64,000 bases of DNA from Siderastrea siderea (lineage: Eukaryota; Cnidaria; Anthozoa; Scleractinia; Rhizangiidae), in assembly GCA_964030785.1 (NCBI GenBank), contig OZ034978.1:2624501-2688500 (forward strand), in the 5' to 3' direction. The notes under the pieces are model-generated. The model had not been told where the DNA came from. It did not search any database and was given only the letters and a program-made list of their open reading frames with translations. The position numbers and the translations under genes are program-made. Below are positions 50,201-59,800 of this stretch, in pieces. How positions within the stretch are numbered: the stretch's first letter is position 1; each line of letters starts with the position of its first letter.

Positions 50201-51985
50201 ATGTCACATTTAGTGAGTCCTTCCACTATAGTGTAGAGAATTTCAATATAGAATTCTATGATTATTTCATATATTCATTCTCAATTTCAACTTTGATGAC
50301 TTTAAAATTACTAAAATGTTGCCATAGCATTGCTTCTTTGACAATTTCATAAAAGGAATAAATCTTTAGTTTCTATGTCTTTATTATTATACAATTATAC
50401 TTGATTAAGATCATAACACATCATTGTCCTACAGCTTGTATCGTCTCTATGCCATCGCGGGAGTCGAATAACTTGCTATGATCTTTTTCAGTGTATAAAG
50501 GCATTGAAACCAAACTTTTATTCCTTAAATGAACCTTGCCTAACAATAGGTTAAAAGCACTATACCACTACTTACTTTTTTCCCAAGCTTTTCTGCTTTT
50601 CTTGGATGACTAACCACATCCTGAACTGAGAATTCATTACCCTTCTGTAATGAATCCAGAAGATTTTTATAAAATGTCTCAGCATTTGCAAGAAACTCCC
50701 TCAGACAGTTTGTTATTTCTTCTGGAGAGAGCATTTCTGTTTTTTCTGCATAACCAAGAAAAAGCTTTCCATACTTTCTCAATGTTTCAATCACTTTATA
50801 AAATCCACTTCTCCAAAGGTTTTGATCAACTTCTTGCTGAACTGCAAAGGACAGATCTAGCATCATAATTCCTTTGTACAATTCCTGGATTTCTTTGCTG
50901 AGAGAATTAATTCTCTCAAAAGCTGCCTTGTCAAGCATGTCCCGAGATAGCAAATTGTTCAATGATGTTTCTTTTTGGGCTACCATTTTCAGAAGTTTTT
51001 GAGCCTTTTGATGATGCAAGGACTTAACCTTTTTCTCAACTTTAATGGTGGTTCCTGATTCACTTGCTTTAGGGCTGATCTCAGCCATTTGAGAATCAGA
51101 GTACTTTTCACTGTTCTGAGCATTAAACGTGTTAATTCCCTCTTCTCCTGGACAATTTACAGTAAGAGTGGCTGTTTCACTTGTTTGAAAAGGAAACTCA
51201 TCTTTTTTGTTGCCATTTCGACTGTCTTGTTTCTGCAGAACAGGGCTACCCTGATCTCCAGTATCGTATAATCTACCTCTAGAGCCTTCACTTAGGGCTC
51301 TAACTCGAGAAGTTTCATCACCATCAAAGGCTTCCTTTTCTTCAGTTGTATAACTTAACTCAAAGCCCTGAGGCAATTTAATTATGCCCCTTGGTTGACT
51401 AATTTTATCACCCTCCTTTACTTCCTCTGGAACTTCACCAGAAGTTTTAGAAAGCTTCAAAACTCCACCAGTTCGAGCTCTAAGTTCCAGTTCATAACCC
51501 TCGCACCCTATTTCTCCGTTATCAAGCTCGTTCTTTTCTGTAGATCTTCTTACACGCTTGTCTTTGGCTTGAATCCTTTTGTTGTCCGTAGTAACTGCCT
51601 CATTGTCCTTACGAACCACATTGTCATCTTTACCGGTTGCCGTTTTTTGCTTCGGCTTCGACTCTGACAAATTCTGTTTACTTGCATGATCTTTCGTAGT
51701 TCTATCTTTACCTTTGCGATGATCACGTTTGCTTTCTTTACTCTGACACTCTTCTTTCTGTTCATTTTTCTTCTGCGAAATTTTTACACCGCTGACGTCA
51801 GTAGCGTCCTTCTTGTCAACTTCTTTCGCAGGTGAAATTTCCTTTTCTTTCACTTTTTCGTGATGTTTCTTCTTTGAATGTTTCTTTTCCTTCTTCCTGT
51901 CTAACTCATCGGCATAAGCGACTAGTTCATCATGCGTTATTCGTAACACAAATGGAGAACTGTTGCCGCTTGAAGAAGCCGCCAT
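24836..51985 (-). CDS. SMG6: SMG6/EST1A, nonsense-mediated decay endonuclease (complete, 18 exons)
   Basis: Exons (5' to 3'): 51985-50576, 49559-49263, 48458-48295, 47378-47210, 46800-46739, 45540-45392, 44775-44538, 40611-40526, 40338-40235, 39686-39483, 38737-38670, 37979-37946, 37871-37809, 36961-36808, 36233-36143, 34838-34715, 25430-25349, 24966-24836. All are GT..AG with matching phases, giving 1209 aa (human about 1419). Residues 1-350 are Lys/Glu/Ser-rich and disordered; [10 protein letters not shown] may be an exon-junction-complex-binding motif (inference). The 14-3-3-like/TPR region spans about 350-800, with [28 protein letters not shown] and [17 protein letters not shown]. The PIN nuclease (about 1030-1209) keeps all three acidic sites: VADTN (D1040), CNDD (1145-1146) and MTDDRN (1182-1183). 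SMG6 cleaves mRNA near premature stop codons with UPF1. It is convergent with LRWD1. Confidence 0.95.
26080..26132. repeat. CGTC/CGTA tetranucleotide repeat
   Basis: Runs of GTCCGTCCGTACGTCCGTAC with ATCC variants form an imperfect 4-bp array. It follows a GGAGCCTGCGGGCAAAGCCC segment containing a short GC-rich inverted repeat. It lies in SMG6 intron 16 and the minus-strand open frames over it are artefacts. Confidence 0.8.
26958..27500 (+). repeat. About 220-bp imperfect tandem repeat (2.5 copies)
   Basis: TAAGCGAAGCAGTTGTCGGT starts at 26958 and 27181, and TAAGCGAAGCAGTTTTGAGT at 27398, so the period is 223 then 217 bp. Each copy continues with AAAGCTATTTTATCCC-like text, a GTGCGTTCCTCAAAGCGC-like block and CCGCAAAAC. 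The copies have diverged substantially, so the duplication is old. Confidence 0.8.
28259..28765. mobile_element. Non-autonomous DNA element with CAGTC ends (507 bp)
   Basis: The left end is CAGTCGAAGCTCTCGTAAGC and the right end on the minus strand CAGTCAAAGCTCTCC. The interior repeats GTGGTCGCTTACGAGA-type words in both orientations (28377, 28580, 28650, 28727), forming sub-terminal repeats. No transposase is present and the superfamily is not assigned. Confidence 0.6.
29218..29356 (+). repeat. Compound tetranucleotide array TTGA-TGGA-CGGA-TGGA
   Basis: About 40 bp of (TTGA)n pass into (TGGA)n, then about 52 bp of (CGGA)n, then back to (TGGA)n. The blocks differ from their neighbours by single transitions. 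It makes the longest simple repeat in the window outside the GPCR tail and lies 0.8 kb downstream of the GPCR stop codon. Confidence 0.95.
30146..31618 (-). CDS. Intronless class A (rhodopsin-like) GPCR nested in SMG6 intron 16
   Basis: A single 490-aa frame starting at 31618. It has seven hydrophobic segments and the family marks N53 in NALVVYAV (TM1), D81 (TM2), C109 before TM3, ERY at 136-138 in place of DRY, W164 (TM4) and NPIIY at 288-292 (TM7). TM6 has SFSP (248-251) where most class A receptors have CWxP. The N-terminus has NSS and no clear signal peptide. The TM pattern recalls the melanocortin/adenosine-like orphan receptors expanded in anthozoans, but the ligand cannot be predicted. 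Residues about 342-485 are an Asn/Ser/Asp-rich low-complexity tail from a trinucleotide-like repeat. The gene lies wholly inside an SMG6 intron on the same strand; lack of introns suggests retroposition or typical intronless GPCR expansion. Confidence 0.92.
   Translation of the reverse strand: MNSSASSHSTSTECEVVIFMGGRLGHSAVEAYAFLVFVIILNIITCPITVVLNALVVYAVTTKPRLKTKSNVVLGCLATTDCLVGVIGQPLFIAWITVSLQEEASKMNCLVMELSKHTIRVLAATSLLHVALMNVERYIAIKQPFAYITMVTQSRILRSSALAWIAIFLLSVPLAIIDNDIYLTASNITGSLCIAITIYCQAVVYFQIRRQEKQMAAHQVTAEAKQKFLNEKRAFKLTTTVVLVLVLSFSPIIVVRILIVKSVINSVNVTSSSFFLGSLLGVLNSLFNPIIYCVRMRQFRVAFIEIVLRKSNAQAEEIERQVFGTLNAVAPDEGGQEREEGQNNEQSSSDNRDNNNNYDSKNNNNSDSNSNNDNNSCIDRSNNTNINDNNSNNNYNYSSDNNSNDKKNNNCNDDSSNNSSSNKDHNGGSNNSSNSSSNNNSHNDNNDNNGNNKNGDSNTSKDIDISDNDSNIKKKAHNTDNGNDCGTGDL
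30204..30560 (-). repeat. Imperfect AAC/GAC-type trinucleotide repeat coding the GPCR tail
   Basis: On the plus strand the region is dominated by GTTGTT, GTC and GCT triplets, read on the minus strand as Asn, Asp and Ser codons. Other frames are also open (for example Thr-rich or Val/Leu-rich), purely because of the triplet period. Confidence 0.85.
32718..32930. repeat. Foldback element (213 bp)
   Basis: ATAAAGTGGGCGAGAAATTG plus CTTCGTAAGAGGAAAATAC on the left is mirrored by GTATTTTCCTCTTACGAAG plus CAATTTCGCCCGCTTTAT on the right. The arms are about 50 bp with few mismatches. It lies in SMG6 intron 16 upstream of the GPCR and is probably a MITE. Confidence 0.8.
35104..35459. mobile_element. 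PIF/Harbinger-like MITE with TTA duplication (356 bp)
   Basis: The left end is AGCCCTGGCCAAACGGAGTC and the right end on the minus strand AGTCCTGGCCAAACGGAGTC. TTA flanks both sides (35101-35103, 35460-35462), as expected for PIF/Harbinger. The inside repeats GACTTGCG-type words in both orientations. It lies in SMG6 intron 15. A diverged relative lies at 43600-43905. Confidence 0.8.
36981..37201. mobile_element. Short MITE with TTAACCCTTTAA ends
   Basis: The left end is TTAACCCTTTAATAAGCCCT and the right end on the minus strand TAATTGACCCTTTAAGCCCT. The inside includes ACATGCATATTCTTC and ACATTTCTTATGG, shared with 45612-45822. It lies in SMG6 intron 13, 20 bp upstream of the exon 14 acceptor. 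Confidence 0.65.
38060..38455. repeat. Interspersed element with inverted ends and a long ATT microsatellite
   Basis: The word TTTTAGTATACACCAAACC near 38155 is mirrored by GGTTTGGTGTATACTAATG near 38430. Between them lies (ATG/ATT)n, about 38178-38316. A GC-rich inverted repeat (GTGGTGGATATTTGCC and GGTAAATATCCACCAC) precedes it. A diverged relative is at 47470-47745. It lies in SMG6 intron 11. Confidence 0.65.
40901..43334. mobile_element. 2.4-kb nested palindrome, TTAA-type DNA element(s)
   Basis: The left end ATAAGGTGGCTCATCTGGAT mirrors the right end (TTAAGGTGGCTCATCTGGAT on the minus strand). The outer arms, about 40901-41370 and 42895-43334, pair over nearly 450 bp with few differences. 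A second pair of about 200-bp arms (42248-42447 and 42679-42890) lies inside. The left half has an extra 870 bp (41369-42247) that starts GGTGGCTTACTACAG and ends with its complement plus TTAA. No transposase frame is seen. It occupies most of SMG6 intron 7. Confidence 0.75.
43600..43905. repeat. Diverged relative of the 35104-35459 element
   Basis: GTTTGGCCACCCATCACAAG, CAACACAAGTTGGTC and AAGGCTTCACTGAAAT parallel ATTTGGCCACCCAACGCATG, CGACGCAAGTTGGTC and AAGGCTGCACTGAAAT at 35257-35342, in the same orientation. The ends are eroded. It lies in SMG6 intron 7 next to the palindrome. Confidence 0.7.
44019..44417. mobile_element. MITE with AAAGGATGGTGCCTCCT ends (about 400 bp)
   Basis: The left end TAAAGGATGGTGCCTCCTAA mirrors the right end (TTAAAGGATGGTGCCTCCTT on the minus strand). 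TTAA is at 44414-44417 on the right, with ATAA-like sequence on the left. An internal inverted repeat pairs AGCAAGGGCTATTGGAATCC with GGATTCTGATAGCCCTTGCT. It lies in SMG6 intron 7, about 120 bp downstream of the exon 7 donor. Confidence 0.75.
45612..45822. mobile_element. Diverged copy of the TTAACCCTTTAA MITE family
   Basis: CAACATGCATATTCTCATCA and ATACATTTCTTATGG match the internal blocks of 36981-37201 in the same order. The ends TTAGCCATTTAAGCC and (minus) TTAACCCTATTAAG are eroded inverted repeats. It lies in SMG6 intron 5 just before exon 6. Confidence 0.6.
46041..46701. mobile_element. Inverted dimer of a tRNA-derived SINE with 14-bp target duplication
   Basis: Two tRNA-like heads lie in opposite orientation: 46161-46231 (minus) and 46560-46630 (plus). 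Each has GCTTGTTAGCTCAATTGGTT (A box) and AGGGTTCGAATCCC (B box). The bodies form a palindrome centred near 46390. AAATTAATTACTGA flanks the whole unit at 46027-46040 and 46702-46715, so it looks inserted as one. The anticodon arm pairs poorly and position 33 is not T, so these are not working tRNA genes. It lies in SMG6 intron 5. Confidence 0.8.
47470..47745. repeat. Diverged relative of the 38060-38455 element
   Basis: AACAATTATTCACTGAAGTG, GTATATTCCAAACCAGTGGA and AACACTATCCACTGGTTTG parallel segments of 38130-38455, without the ATT array. It lies in SMG6 intron 3. Confidence 0.55.
48574..48803. repeat. Foldback element (230 bp)
   Basis: The left arm AAACATTTCAAAAACATGAC and CAGTTCAAGGATGTTTACAA mirrors the right arm (TTGTAAACATCCTTGAACTG-like text, then GTCATGTTTTTGAAATGTGTTT split by small gaps). 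The arms are about 95 bp. It lies in SMG6 intron 2, upstream of the exon 3 acceptor. Confidence 0.75.
48884..49190. mobile_element. hAT-like MITE (about 305 bp)
   Basis: The left end AGGGTTCACACAGACA mirrors the right end (CAGGGTTCACACAGTCATGG on the minus strand). The inside repeats ATTCCATGACTTTT and TTCCATGACT words, a hallmark of non-autonomous hAT elements in many animals (from memory). It lies in SMG6 intron 2. Confidence 0.7.
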
Positions 51986-52649
51986 ATTTGAACAAAATTA
52001 GTGACCAGGCTTCCACGGTAGATAATCAAATTATTAGTTTTCGCCCAGGCTCTCTCGATGACTTCTGTTGCGTGACCGGTTGTTCGTCGTGCAGTGAACG
52101 CACTTCTGGGGAAAACGTCATCGCTTCTGCATTATGTCGTGGAGTAAAGTATCAAAAATATATTAAAACTAAAATAAAAGTAATAAGTCACGTTATTTCT
52201 TGCGTGACTGGTCCGTGATGTGCATATTTGAGCACCCTTCTGCTTTACGTCAGGGAGCAAAGTGTCAAAAGAATAAACAAAAAATAAAATCAGGAGCCCC
52301 TGATAAGCCTCCTGATAAAATAAATAAAGCCAGGAACACCACACGTGAAGAATAATACATCATTGTTGGATGGTTGACGCTAGGCCTGCATGCAGACGTC
52401 TCCTATCTTTAGACACTGACCCTTAGTTCTGTCTTTGTGCGTGTCATTGAAAGAGAGTTGATGGACACTTGCTCTCATTTTGGCCAAGGACAGAAAACAT
52501 GCCCTTAAACAAGAACCTTCTCTTAAAACTGTTAGAATTATGGGAATTATTAGCAACCCGGACCAGCAACTTAATTGTATACCCATGTGACATGCTAGGC
52601 TAGACCGTAAAAGCTCTAGACCACGCACCTTAAATTGGACTAACACTAA

Positions 52650-52805
52650 CCGAGACCTTAAGCTAGCTGGAAAACACACGTTGCCAGTGTTAGGAACAAA
52701 ACCAACGAATTCGTACCAGTGTCCAGAAAAGGTTAAACTCAGGCATACAAGTCATCATTTCGACCAATGATGGAATATGCCAGCACAGTGTGGGACCCAT
52801 ATAGG
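52650..52805 (+). pseudogene. Remnant of a LINE reverse transcriptase
   Basis: Codons 52761-52802 read RPMMEYASTVWDPY, the signature just after the catalytic core in jockey/CR1-type LINE reverse transcriptases. The preceding 100 bases carry related but frame-disrupted text. The fragment is short and frameshifted, hence non-functional. Confidence 0.65.
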
Positions 52806-53231
52806 CCCGAGGGTACTCCCAAAAGTGGGCTGTACGGGGAGTCTCCGCCTGAAAGGGGTGCCTTTTTTTAAAGCTCGCAGTATACTGAAGGGCAGGCCAA
52901 GTGTCATTTTTAGAATATGAAAGGGTCACAAAATCTGCTGCAAAGTGAAAGAGATGGCGTCTAAGACTAGTATAAAAGGGTGCCAAAGTTTGGCAGAAAT
53001 AATAAGTAAAGTAACCTTCATTAACGTGGTCAGAATACACTTAGCTCATTACAATTTGTAAGCATCGCTACTTTGCAGGTATTGCCACAAACAAAAATGT
53101 GTAAAAGAAAAACAAAGCGCTAAGATAAAAATCTGTGAATATGTACAATAAAACAATGTACAGAGAAAACAATAAAACTGACGTACAAATCATTGTAACT
53201 GTGTGACGTCAATTTTTTCCAAGCGTCCTTT

Positions 53232-53531
53232 AAAGTAGCGTGAGAAAACAGCCGACGTTTCGCGAGGACGCCACTTGAGCCCTCGCAAAACGTCTGAGTA
53301 ACGAGCGCAGAAATTCCGTACTGATGACGTGAACTACCCAGATCTTGGTAGTGCTTCTGATTGGTTGTGCCGCGAGGGAATTTTCTTTCAAATAATCAGA
53401 AGCACCACCAAGATCTGGGTAGTGAACGTCATCAGTATGGAATTTCTGCGCTCGTTACTCAGACGTCGTTTTGTGAGGGCTCAAGTGGCGACCTCACGAA
53501 ACGTCGGCTGTTTTCTCAGGCTACTTTTAAA
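53232..53531. mobile_element. Foldback MITE (300 bp)
   Basis: AAAGTAGCGTGAGAAAACAG and CCGACGTTTCGCGAGG on the left mirror CCTCACGAAACGTCGG and CTGTTTTCTCAGGCTACTTT on the right. The arms continue through CCAGATCTTGGTAGTGCTTC for roughly 120 bp, leaving a short loop near 53370. Confidence 0.8.
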
Positions 53532-53534
53532 GCT

Positions 53535-54033
53535 ACTGAGTCCCGGGGGGGGGGGGGGTACTCCCTTATATTATGAGCTCCTGCTTATCTAGGCTATATA
53601 GGTATGTGCCGCCCGATAGGATAGGGTTTTTGAGGTGCTCAGTTCTTAAATAGGGTATCCTTTTTGGTATGTTTTGGTATTGTGATCCTTAGATGTCCCT
53701 TAGATAGGGTCACTAAATTGCAGTACCCACCTCAACGCGCAAAACGAAAAAGATATGGTCTGTTAAAACTGTACTGCACGCCCGAATACACGTTATAAAG
53801 TTTAACAAAGCGATTTTAAACGTCCGTGTACAGCAGAAAAGAAATAAAACGACCTATCAGTTACCCAATTATAAGTTATCTTGTTTCCCTTAAATAGGGT
53901 GCCATTTCTTGGTTTTGGGCCTTAAAAAGGGTATTAATTCTCGATTTTCTACCCTTAAATAGGGTCAGGGTTTGAGAACCTTGGCGGCACACACCTATAC
54001 TAAATTGACGGGGTACCCCCCTCGGGTACTGAG
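53535..54033. mobile_element. Repeat element with ACTGAG...CTCAGT ends and AGGGT repeats (about 500 bp)
   Basis: The left end ACTGAGTCCCGGGGGG resembles the complement of the right end (ACTCAGTACCCGAGGGGGG). The inside has AAATAGGGTATCC, TAGATAGGGTCAC, AAATAGGGTGCC and AAATAGGGTCAGG at intervals. It belongs with the degraded copies near 3020-3420, 13604-13945 and 52800-52990. Confidence 0.55.
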
Positions 54034-55531
54034 TTTAGTTTCATGTCTCAATGCCTCCGGCAATGCGCTCCACATCTTCGAGGCCATCTGAACGCCTGGA
54101 CAGGCTATCGCCATGCAGGTTATCTGAAGGACTATCCTTGGTGAATTGTGTACCACTTCTTGCTCTCTTGTGTTTGATCAATTTGTACGCATTGCATATC
54201 TATTTTCATAATGTAATATCCAACGCAGAAAGCAGGATTATTACAGGATCACTGTATTTGTGCTACAAGAATTAGATGCGAGCTGCAAGGTACAACAAGT
54301 AGTCAACTGTGATAGTTTCACCTGATATGACTGATTATATATAGTTCACCGCCAAATTTCCTCCGTTTTGGTTGGTTCAAACAGGAGTCTAAATTGAACA
54401 AGTAACACAATAGTGCATCTCCGCGAAGGAAAACTGTCAGAAAATAGTGCCTGTCCGGCGAAAAAACCCCGGATGGATAGTACCTATCATGGCGCAGAAA
54501 ATCTCCAGCTATTGAACTAAGTAGGGTTCCCTATATTTTCGGGTTTTTATTTTCTATTTTTCTTTCTAACCCTTTTCTTATTTTCTTCTCTGTAAAAAAG
54601 CTACAACTTGGTGCAATGAAGATTAGAGAGGGCAGTTTTTTGGGCGGAAGAAAATTTCGTTTCCGTCTCGGAACGCATCGGCTGATAGTTGCTCATTGGA
54701 AATTTCTGTTATCAAAACTAGTATGTAAGCCCGAGAAGCGGAATATTTGTATCAAGAACGTCAAGCGTCCGCGGGGCAAGTGACAGTCGATAGTCCCTCG
54801 ACAGAAAAACGCTTTTGTTTAAATGGAACTCACTGCAAACATTCAAGCTGGATTAGAGAGAACAATTATATTTCACAATTTACTTAATTTACTCTTACTC
54901 CAGGAAAAAATAGCAGTTTGAGTAATAACTTTATTACAGAAAATTTTCACATCAAATTTTTGCATTATATGCGATTTTGATTGGATCGTGAATTTATACA
55001 TAATGAATGACAAAATATTAAGGTACTTAGTAACTGGTCTTTACAATATGACCCCCCCCCCCCCCTTATAAAGAAAATCCAAATTCACGAAAATTTTCGG
55101 ACGGAAGACGTTGCCCTTCCTAAATCACAAAATGTGACATGAATTCCCTGTAATAAAGTAGGCCATTTTTAAGAAACTGTCTTACAGTTTACAGACTACC
55201 TTGCAACATACACATAAATACCCAGTTATTTAATAACTACTTAAAATACTACTAAATTTCTACAAAGTTATTAAAACAGGAATTCCTACTGGAGACAACA
55301 AATTTGATACCCGAATGGCATGATAAACATTAATTCTGACCCTGCACCAGTCGTTCAAATCTAGGAAAACTATAAATTACAAAATTTTCCAGCTCAACTT
55401 CAATTAGCGTCCTCTAAAGTGTGTCTTTTAATTTGAATTGCCTCAAGTCAAATTGTGAATGCACTATTTGCATACACAAAAATACTAATTTTCATTTCTT
55501 ACCATGTCTCACAACACGTTTTACAGATGCT

Positions 55532-56164
55532 TTAAGGTGGCTCCCTAGAGTTTCTACAAAAGTGACTATATGAGCTGGCAAGAGTTACAAAAGAAACCCT
55601 AGTTATGTTGTCTTGCAATCTTTGTTCCTGAGATTTGCCAGTAAGATTACCAACATAATTACACTTATTTTTCAGATTTTGCTTCTTAGGCATAGGCCGT
55701 TGTCATGGCAACAAAAAGTCTAAAGAGTGACGGATATTTTCCATTAATTCATCTTTATTCTTTAATATTTTGATTTTCCCTCGGTGAAATTTTTTTAAAC
55801 TTTCCTATCTTTTGAAAATGATTTTTACTAACTTTTTGCAGGGGAAAAAATATGGGGTCGTTCAGACGGTTTCACCGATATCACGTGATTTCTTATTTTT
55901 GACCATTAAACTGTATTGCTCTGACAGAATTTTTCCAAAAAACAGTATGTGGAAGGTAGCGTTAGTATCTCAAAACGTGCAAAATTTTAAAAAAATTCAC
56001 CGAAGGAAACGCGAGAAAATTGACTGTTAACTTTGCTTTTTTTGGCTATGCTGACGTCATAAAATGTCAGGAAAATCTTACGATTTCATGTGAGCGCGCG
56101 CAGATTACTACAGCTCACATCATCAGCACGCGCGCGGTCATAAAACTATAGGGAGCCACCTTAA
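55532..56164. mobile_element. TTAA-flanked MITE (633 bp)
   Basis: TTAA lies at 55532-55535 and 56161-56164. The left end TTAAGGTGGCTCCCTAGAGT mirrors the right end (TTAAGGTGGCTCCCTATAGT on the minus strand). The first 11 bases equal those of the 40901-43334 palindrome, so the two belong to related families. A 72-aa open frame inside (55812-56030) is not a recognised protein. Confidence 0.85.
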
Positions 56165-56277
56165 CTGCAATACTAACTACACCTTATTACCCTATGTACT
56201 CACATCATTTTCTATTATTTTTTTTGTTACTTTTTGTTTTTTCAATTAAAGTTCATTACAAAGATCTACATATAAAG

Positions 56278-56646
56278 GGTGCAATCCTTTGGGACTATTC
56301 TGGCTAATTCCGGTTTAGGAATAACAGAATACACGGAATTTCAATTTCGAAAAGAACGCTCCTTCTGAAAACGGAATACCCATGATGGAGGTGACCTGGG
56401 AACAACTACTATGTCTGCGGCCACATAGGAATTCCCACCAAAAATTTCCCAAAAGAACGCGTATTGTGGCCTATTCTGTCTATTCCAAGTAAACTGTATT
56501 CCTTTCATTCTGTTCATTCTGCTATTGGGAGCAGAATTAACGGGATAATATTCCGTTCATTCCAAAAACGGAATAGCCTCCAAAAGAACACAAATACCAT
56601 CTGTTCCGAGTATTCCTATACCGGAATAGTCCCAAAAGAACGCACC
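56278..56646. mobile_element. MITE with GGGTGC...GGGACTATTC ends (about 370 bp)
   Basis: The left end GGTGCAATCCTTTGGGACTA mirrors the right end (GGTGCGTTCTTTTGGGACTA on the minus strand). The inside contains CCAAAAGAACGC and GGAATA words in both orientations. Non-coding. Confidence 0.75.
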
Positions 56647-56871
56647 AAATGAAAAGATGAAACAAGCATTGCTGTTTCTTTTTAATTTCCCTTTGTGGAA
56701 ATTTTGGAAACATGTCAAATTTATGGCTTGGTTTTCTTTAAAATTTAAATCTACTTGAAAGGTTGTAACTACATTCCATGTCTATAATACATTGTAAATT
56801 CCTAAGGAGCAATTAAAATTGTGGTACCGGCAACTCGTATGCCTGATCCATTATCAACAAAGTCCACTTTT

Positions 56872-59800
56872 TCAAGTCCTGTTAAAACAAAATAACAATG
56901 AAAGTTAGATGCATAGGAATGATCACGATCTTAAAACCATTATGACACTCCACAGGGAAGGCCTGTTTACAAAGAGGTTGGGTAACCCAAGTGCTGGGGT
57001 TACCCTAGCAGCCGAGGCAAAGTTGTCCCGGGTTTACAAGCAACTTTCTTAGGTTGGGTTACCTTACTACCCGGGACAACTCAAGTGTCATGTTTCAGTT
57101 CACTCGATAAATAACTCAAAACGGAAAATTACTTCAGCGCCAAAGCAGCTTTTTTGTCTGTACAGTGCAACTCATCAGCCCATAGAAGTTCTTATCTCAA
57201 ACCAAACCAGCAAACAATATGAAGGCAGACTTTATAGAAAGTTTCAAAGGCATTTAGTGACCAAAATAGGAAACATGTTTACAATCACTTTCAACAAACA
57301 TTTAAACTAAAGTTTCGTTGAAACGCATTGTTATTCTAACAAATATGTTCCTGATGGAGAAGTTAAATTGCATCAAGATTTACCCACTTTTGTGCGTATT
57401 AAGTTCAGATCTTGACTTAAGCAGCGAGCAAAAAGTAGTGATTACAAGGGAAAAAGTTACCCTATCTGCTAGGGTAACCCAAGCACGCAGATGGGGTAAC
57501 CCTAGCATTAGGGTTACCAGGGTTACCCCAGCTGCCTTGTAAACATGACATGTCAAAAAAAAGAAGAAACATGTGGGGGCTAAGGTAACCCTGGCACTAT
57601 GGTTACCCTACCTCCTTGTAAACAGACCGAAAAAGAAGAAAAAGAAAACATCGTTACCTGGTAAACTTCCTGACAACTGGCGACTCCAACAAGGAACGAG
57701 CTGTAGGACGCTCTTCAGGACAATCCTAAAAAAAGAAAAGCAAGATAGTGTTATTTTTCAGTGACTTGCATATGCAATGAAGACATTCTCAGTCAGCAGG
57801 ACAGCAAAGAATGAGAAACAACAAGAATTAATAATAATAATAATAACATTTCTAAAGCGCCCTTTCCCAACGGTCCAAAGGCGCTATTTACAATAAAATT
57901 ATCAATTTAAAAAAGCACGCTTAAAAAGAATCATGACACATTTCTATCAACTGTACCAAATCAGGATCTAGTTCTGAACAATTTGATACTTGTAAATCCT
58001 CAAATTATTCAACATTTGCGTTAGAAAGCATTACCTTGACACATGCTTCCACCAACTTTGCCAAATCAGGATCTAGTTCTCGCAACCTGTTTATCTGTTT
58101 AAGAGAAATAACATGATGATAACAAGATAGTTACATACATTTGCATCTCAAGAGAAAACTGAACAATTTGTATGTGCACAAGAAAAAGACCACACAAAAA
58201 TCAACCCATCAGTCAACAAAAACTTCACACCAAAGACAAACATGCAGATCAACATACTGTCATGAGTCAAACAAAACCAAGTACCCTAAAAAGAAGCAAA
58301 TACCTTCTCCTGTAAAGTGTCTTTACTGGGGACTCCTACAACTAGCTCAATCAAAAGGCAGCCAAGACTGTAAACATCTGCTGGTCGTCCATGAGGTCTG
58401 CTTTGCAAAACCTAAAGAGTCCAAAAGAATATGAATTGAAGGACTTACTGGAAAAAGGGCAAGAGTGACAAATTGACCTTGAATCTTAACTGCCCAGCTT
58501 TGCTCTACTTTGGCATACAGGCTGATTATCATGTGAGTAAATTTACAGATTAGCTGGTTACTTTTTCTTAAAAACTGAATTTGCTCAAGCAAAGCATTCA
58601 TTTTGTTCCCTGTCTGAACCAAAGATTTGAATTTTAAGGCCAGATTGGCACTTTTGCCTTTTTCTAGCAAACTGTTCAATTTTTAAAGCTAATCTTAACC
58701 AGTCTGCCATGAGCATGACAACTTGAGACAACATTTCTAAGTCTCCAACAAAAAAAGTCAAACAACAAGACCTTCTACGCACTGGTCAGATGGTCTAACC
58801 ACTGACCTACTGGCAGACTGACTTGGTCAAACTAAGTCATTTAAAAAATTCATACGTAACACATGTTCCACATACATGACCAAGTGCCCATTTCACAGCT
58901 TTCTACTTAACAGAATTAACACAGAAAATTAAAGAGCAACACTGAATTCTGTCAAAGTCCACAAGGAAAAGAAGCACACAAGCCACAGGATACCCAGTTT
59001 CTGTAGCATAAAGCAACTGAGATGGAATGACAGTCCACAGCATGGTTACCCCCGCCAGTACCTATTTGTACACTTGGAAGGAGAGAGAGAGACAACATGG
59101 GGTAAAGTTTCTTGTCTAAGGAAACAACATGATTGCAGGGACTGGACCTTGAACCACCAACCATCAGATATCAAGTCCAATGCACTAACCACTACATCAC
59201 CTCCAACAAAGTCATGGTTAAATAAAACCTGTTTGAGTACCTCAGGGGAAGCAAATCCCTTTGTACCAAGAGGTTTAAGCCCAGCCTCTGTGTATTCATC
59301 TGGAACTCTCTTTGCTGAGTCAAAATCAGCAAGCTTGGCTCTTGAGTACTCCTTAGTTAACAACACATTCTTGGCTGAAAAACAAATGGAAAAACATTGT
59401 GTTAATGTACTGCCCATGAATAATGCCTAGACAATGACAAAGTTCACAGCATTATCTAGAAAGATTCTTGCAAATGCGTCTCACTTATTATCACTTCAGT
59501 GAACCAATCAAGCATTCTCATCTGGAGATTTGATTAAAAGGCTGAATTACTCAGCCTCAACTTCCAGTACTGCTTAATGTTATACTAGAGTCTCAAGTGA
59601 CAGTCTAGAGTTTGACACAGTTTGAAATGTGTCTTTCATTCAATACATTGCTTCCTGTCTTATATCAGCCATTCTTTACAAGTCAAATGAATTTTCTTTT
59701 TGTCTGAATAACCACCATCAAATCTTGTGCGCTTCGCTGTTTAGCACCAGTGGAATAATGTCAACATTGACAAAAACACTATTAAACTCCTCTTCTAGGA

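Larger units (their letters stand above)
51986..56871. other. Intergenic region between SMG6 5' end and the kinase 3' end
   Basis: The first few hundred bases should hold the SMG6 promoter; the start codon context is AATATGGCGGC, a partial YY1-type motif. The rest contains a LINE remnant (52650-52805), DNA elements at 53232-53531, 53535-54033, 55532-56164 and 56278-56646, and poly-C near 55050. About 54050-55530 shows no supported feature. Confidence 0.65.

Noticed and set aside
59074..59430. 118-aa plus-strand frame in the kinase locus
   Set aside because: It is antisense to the kinase SPE exon and to the adjacent SINE, so it is a shadow.
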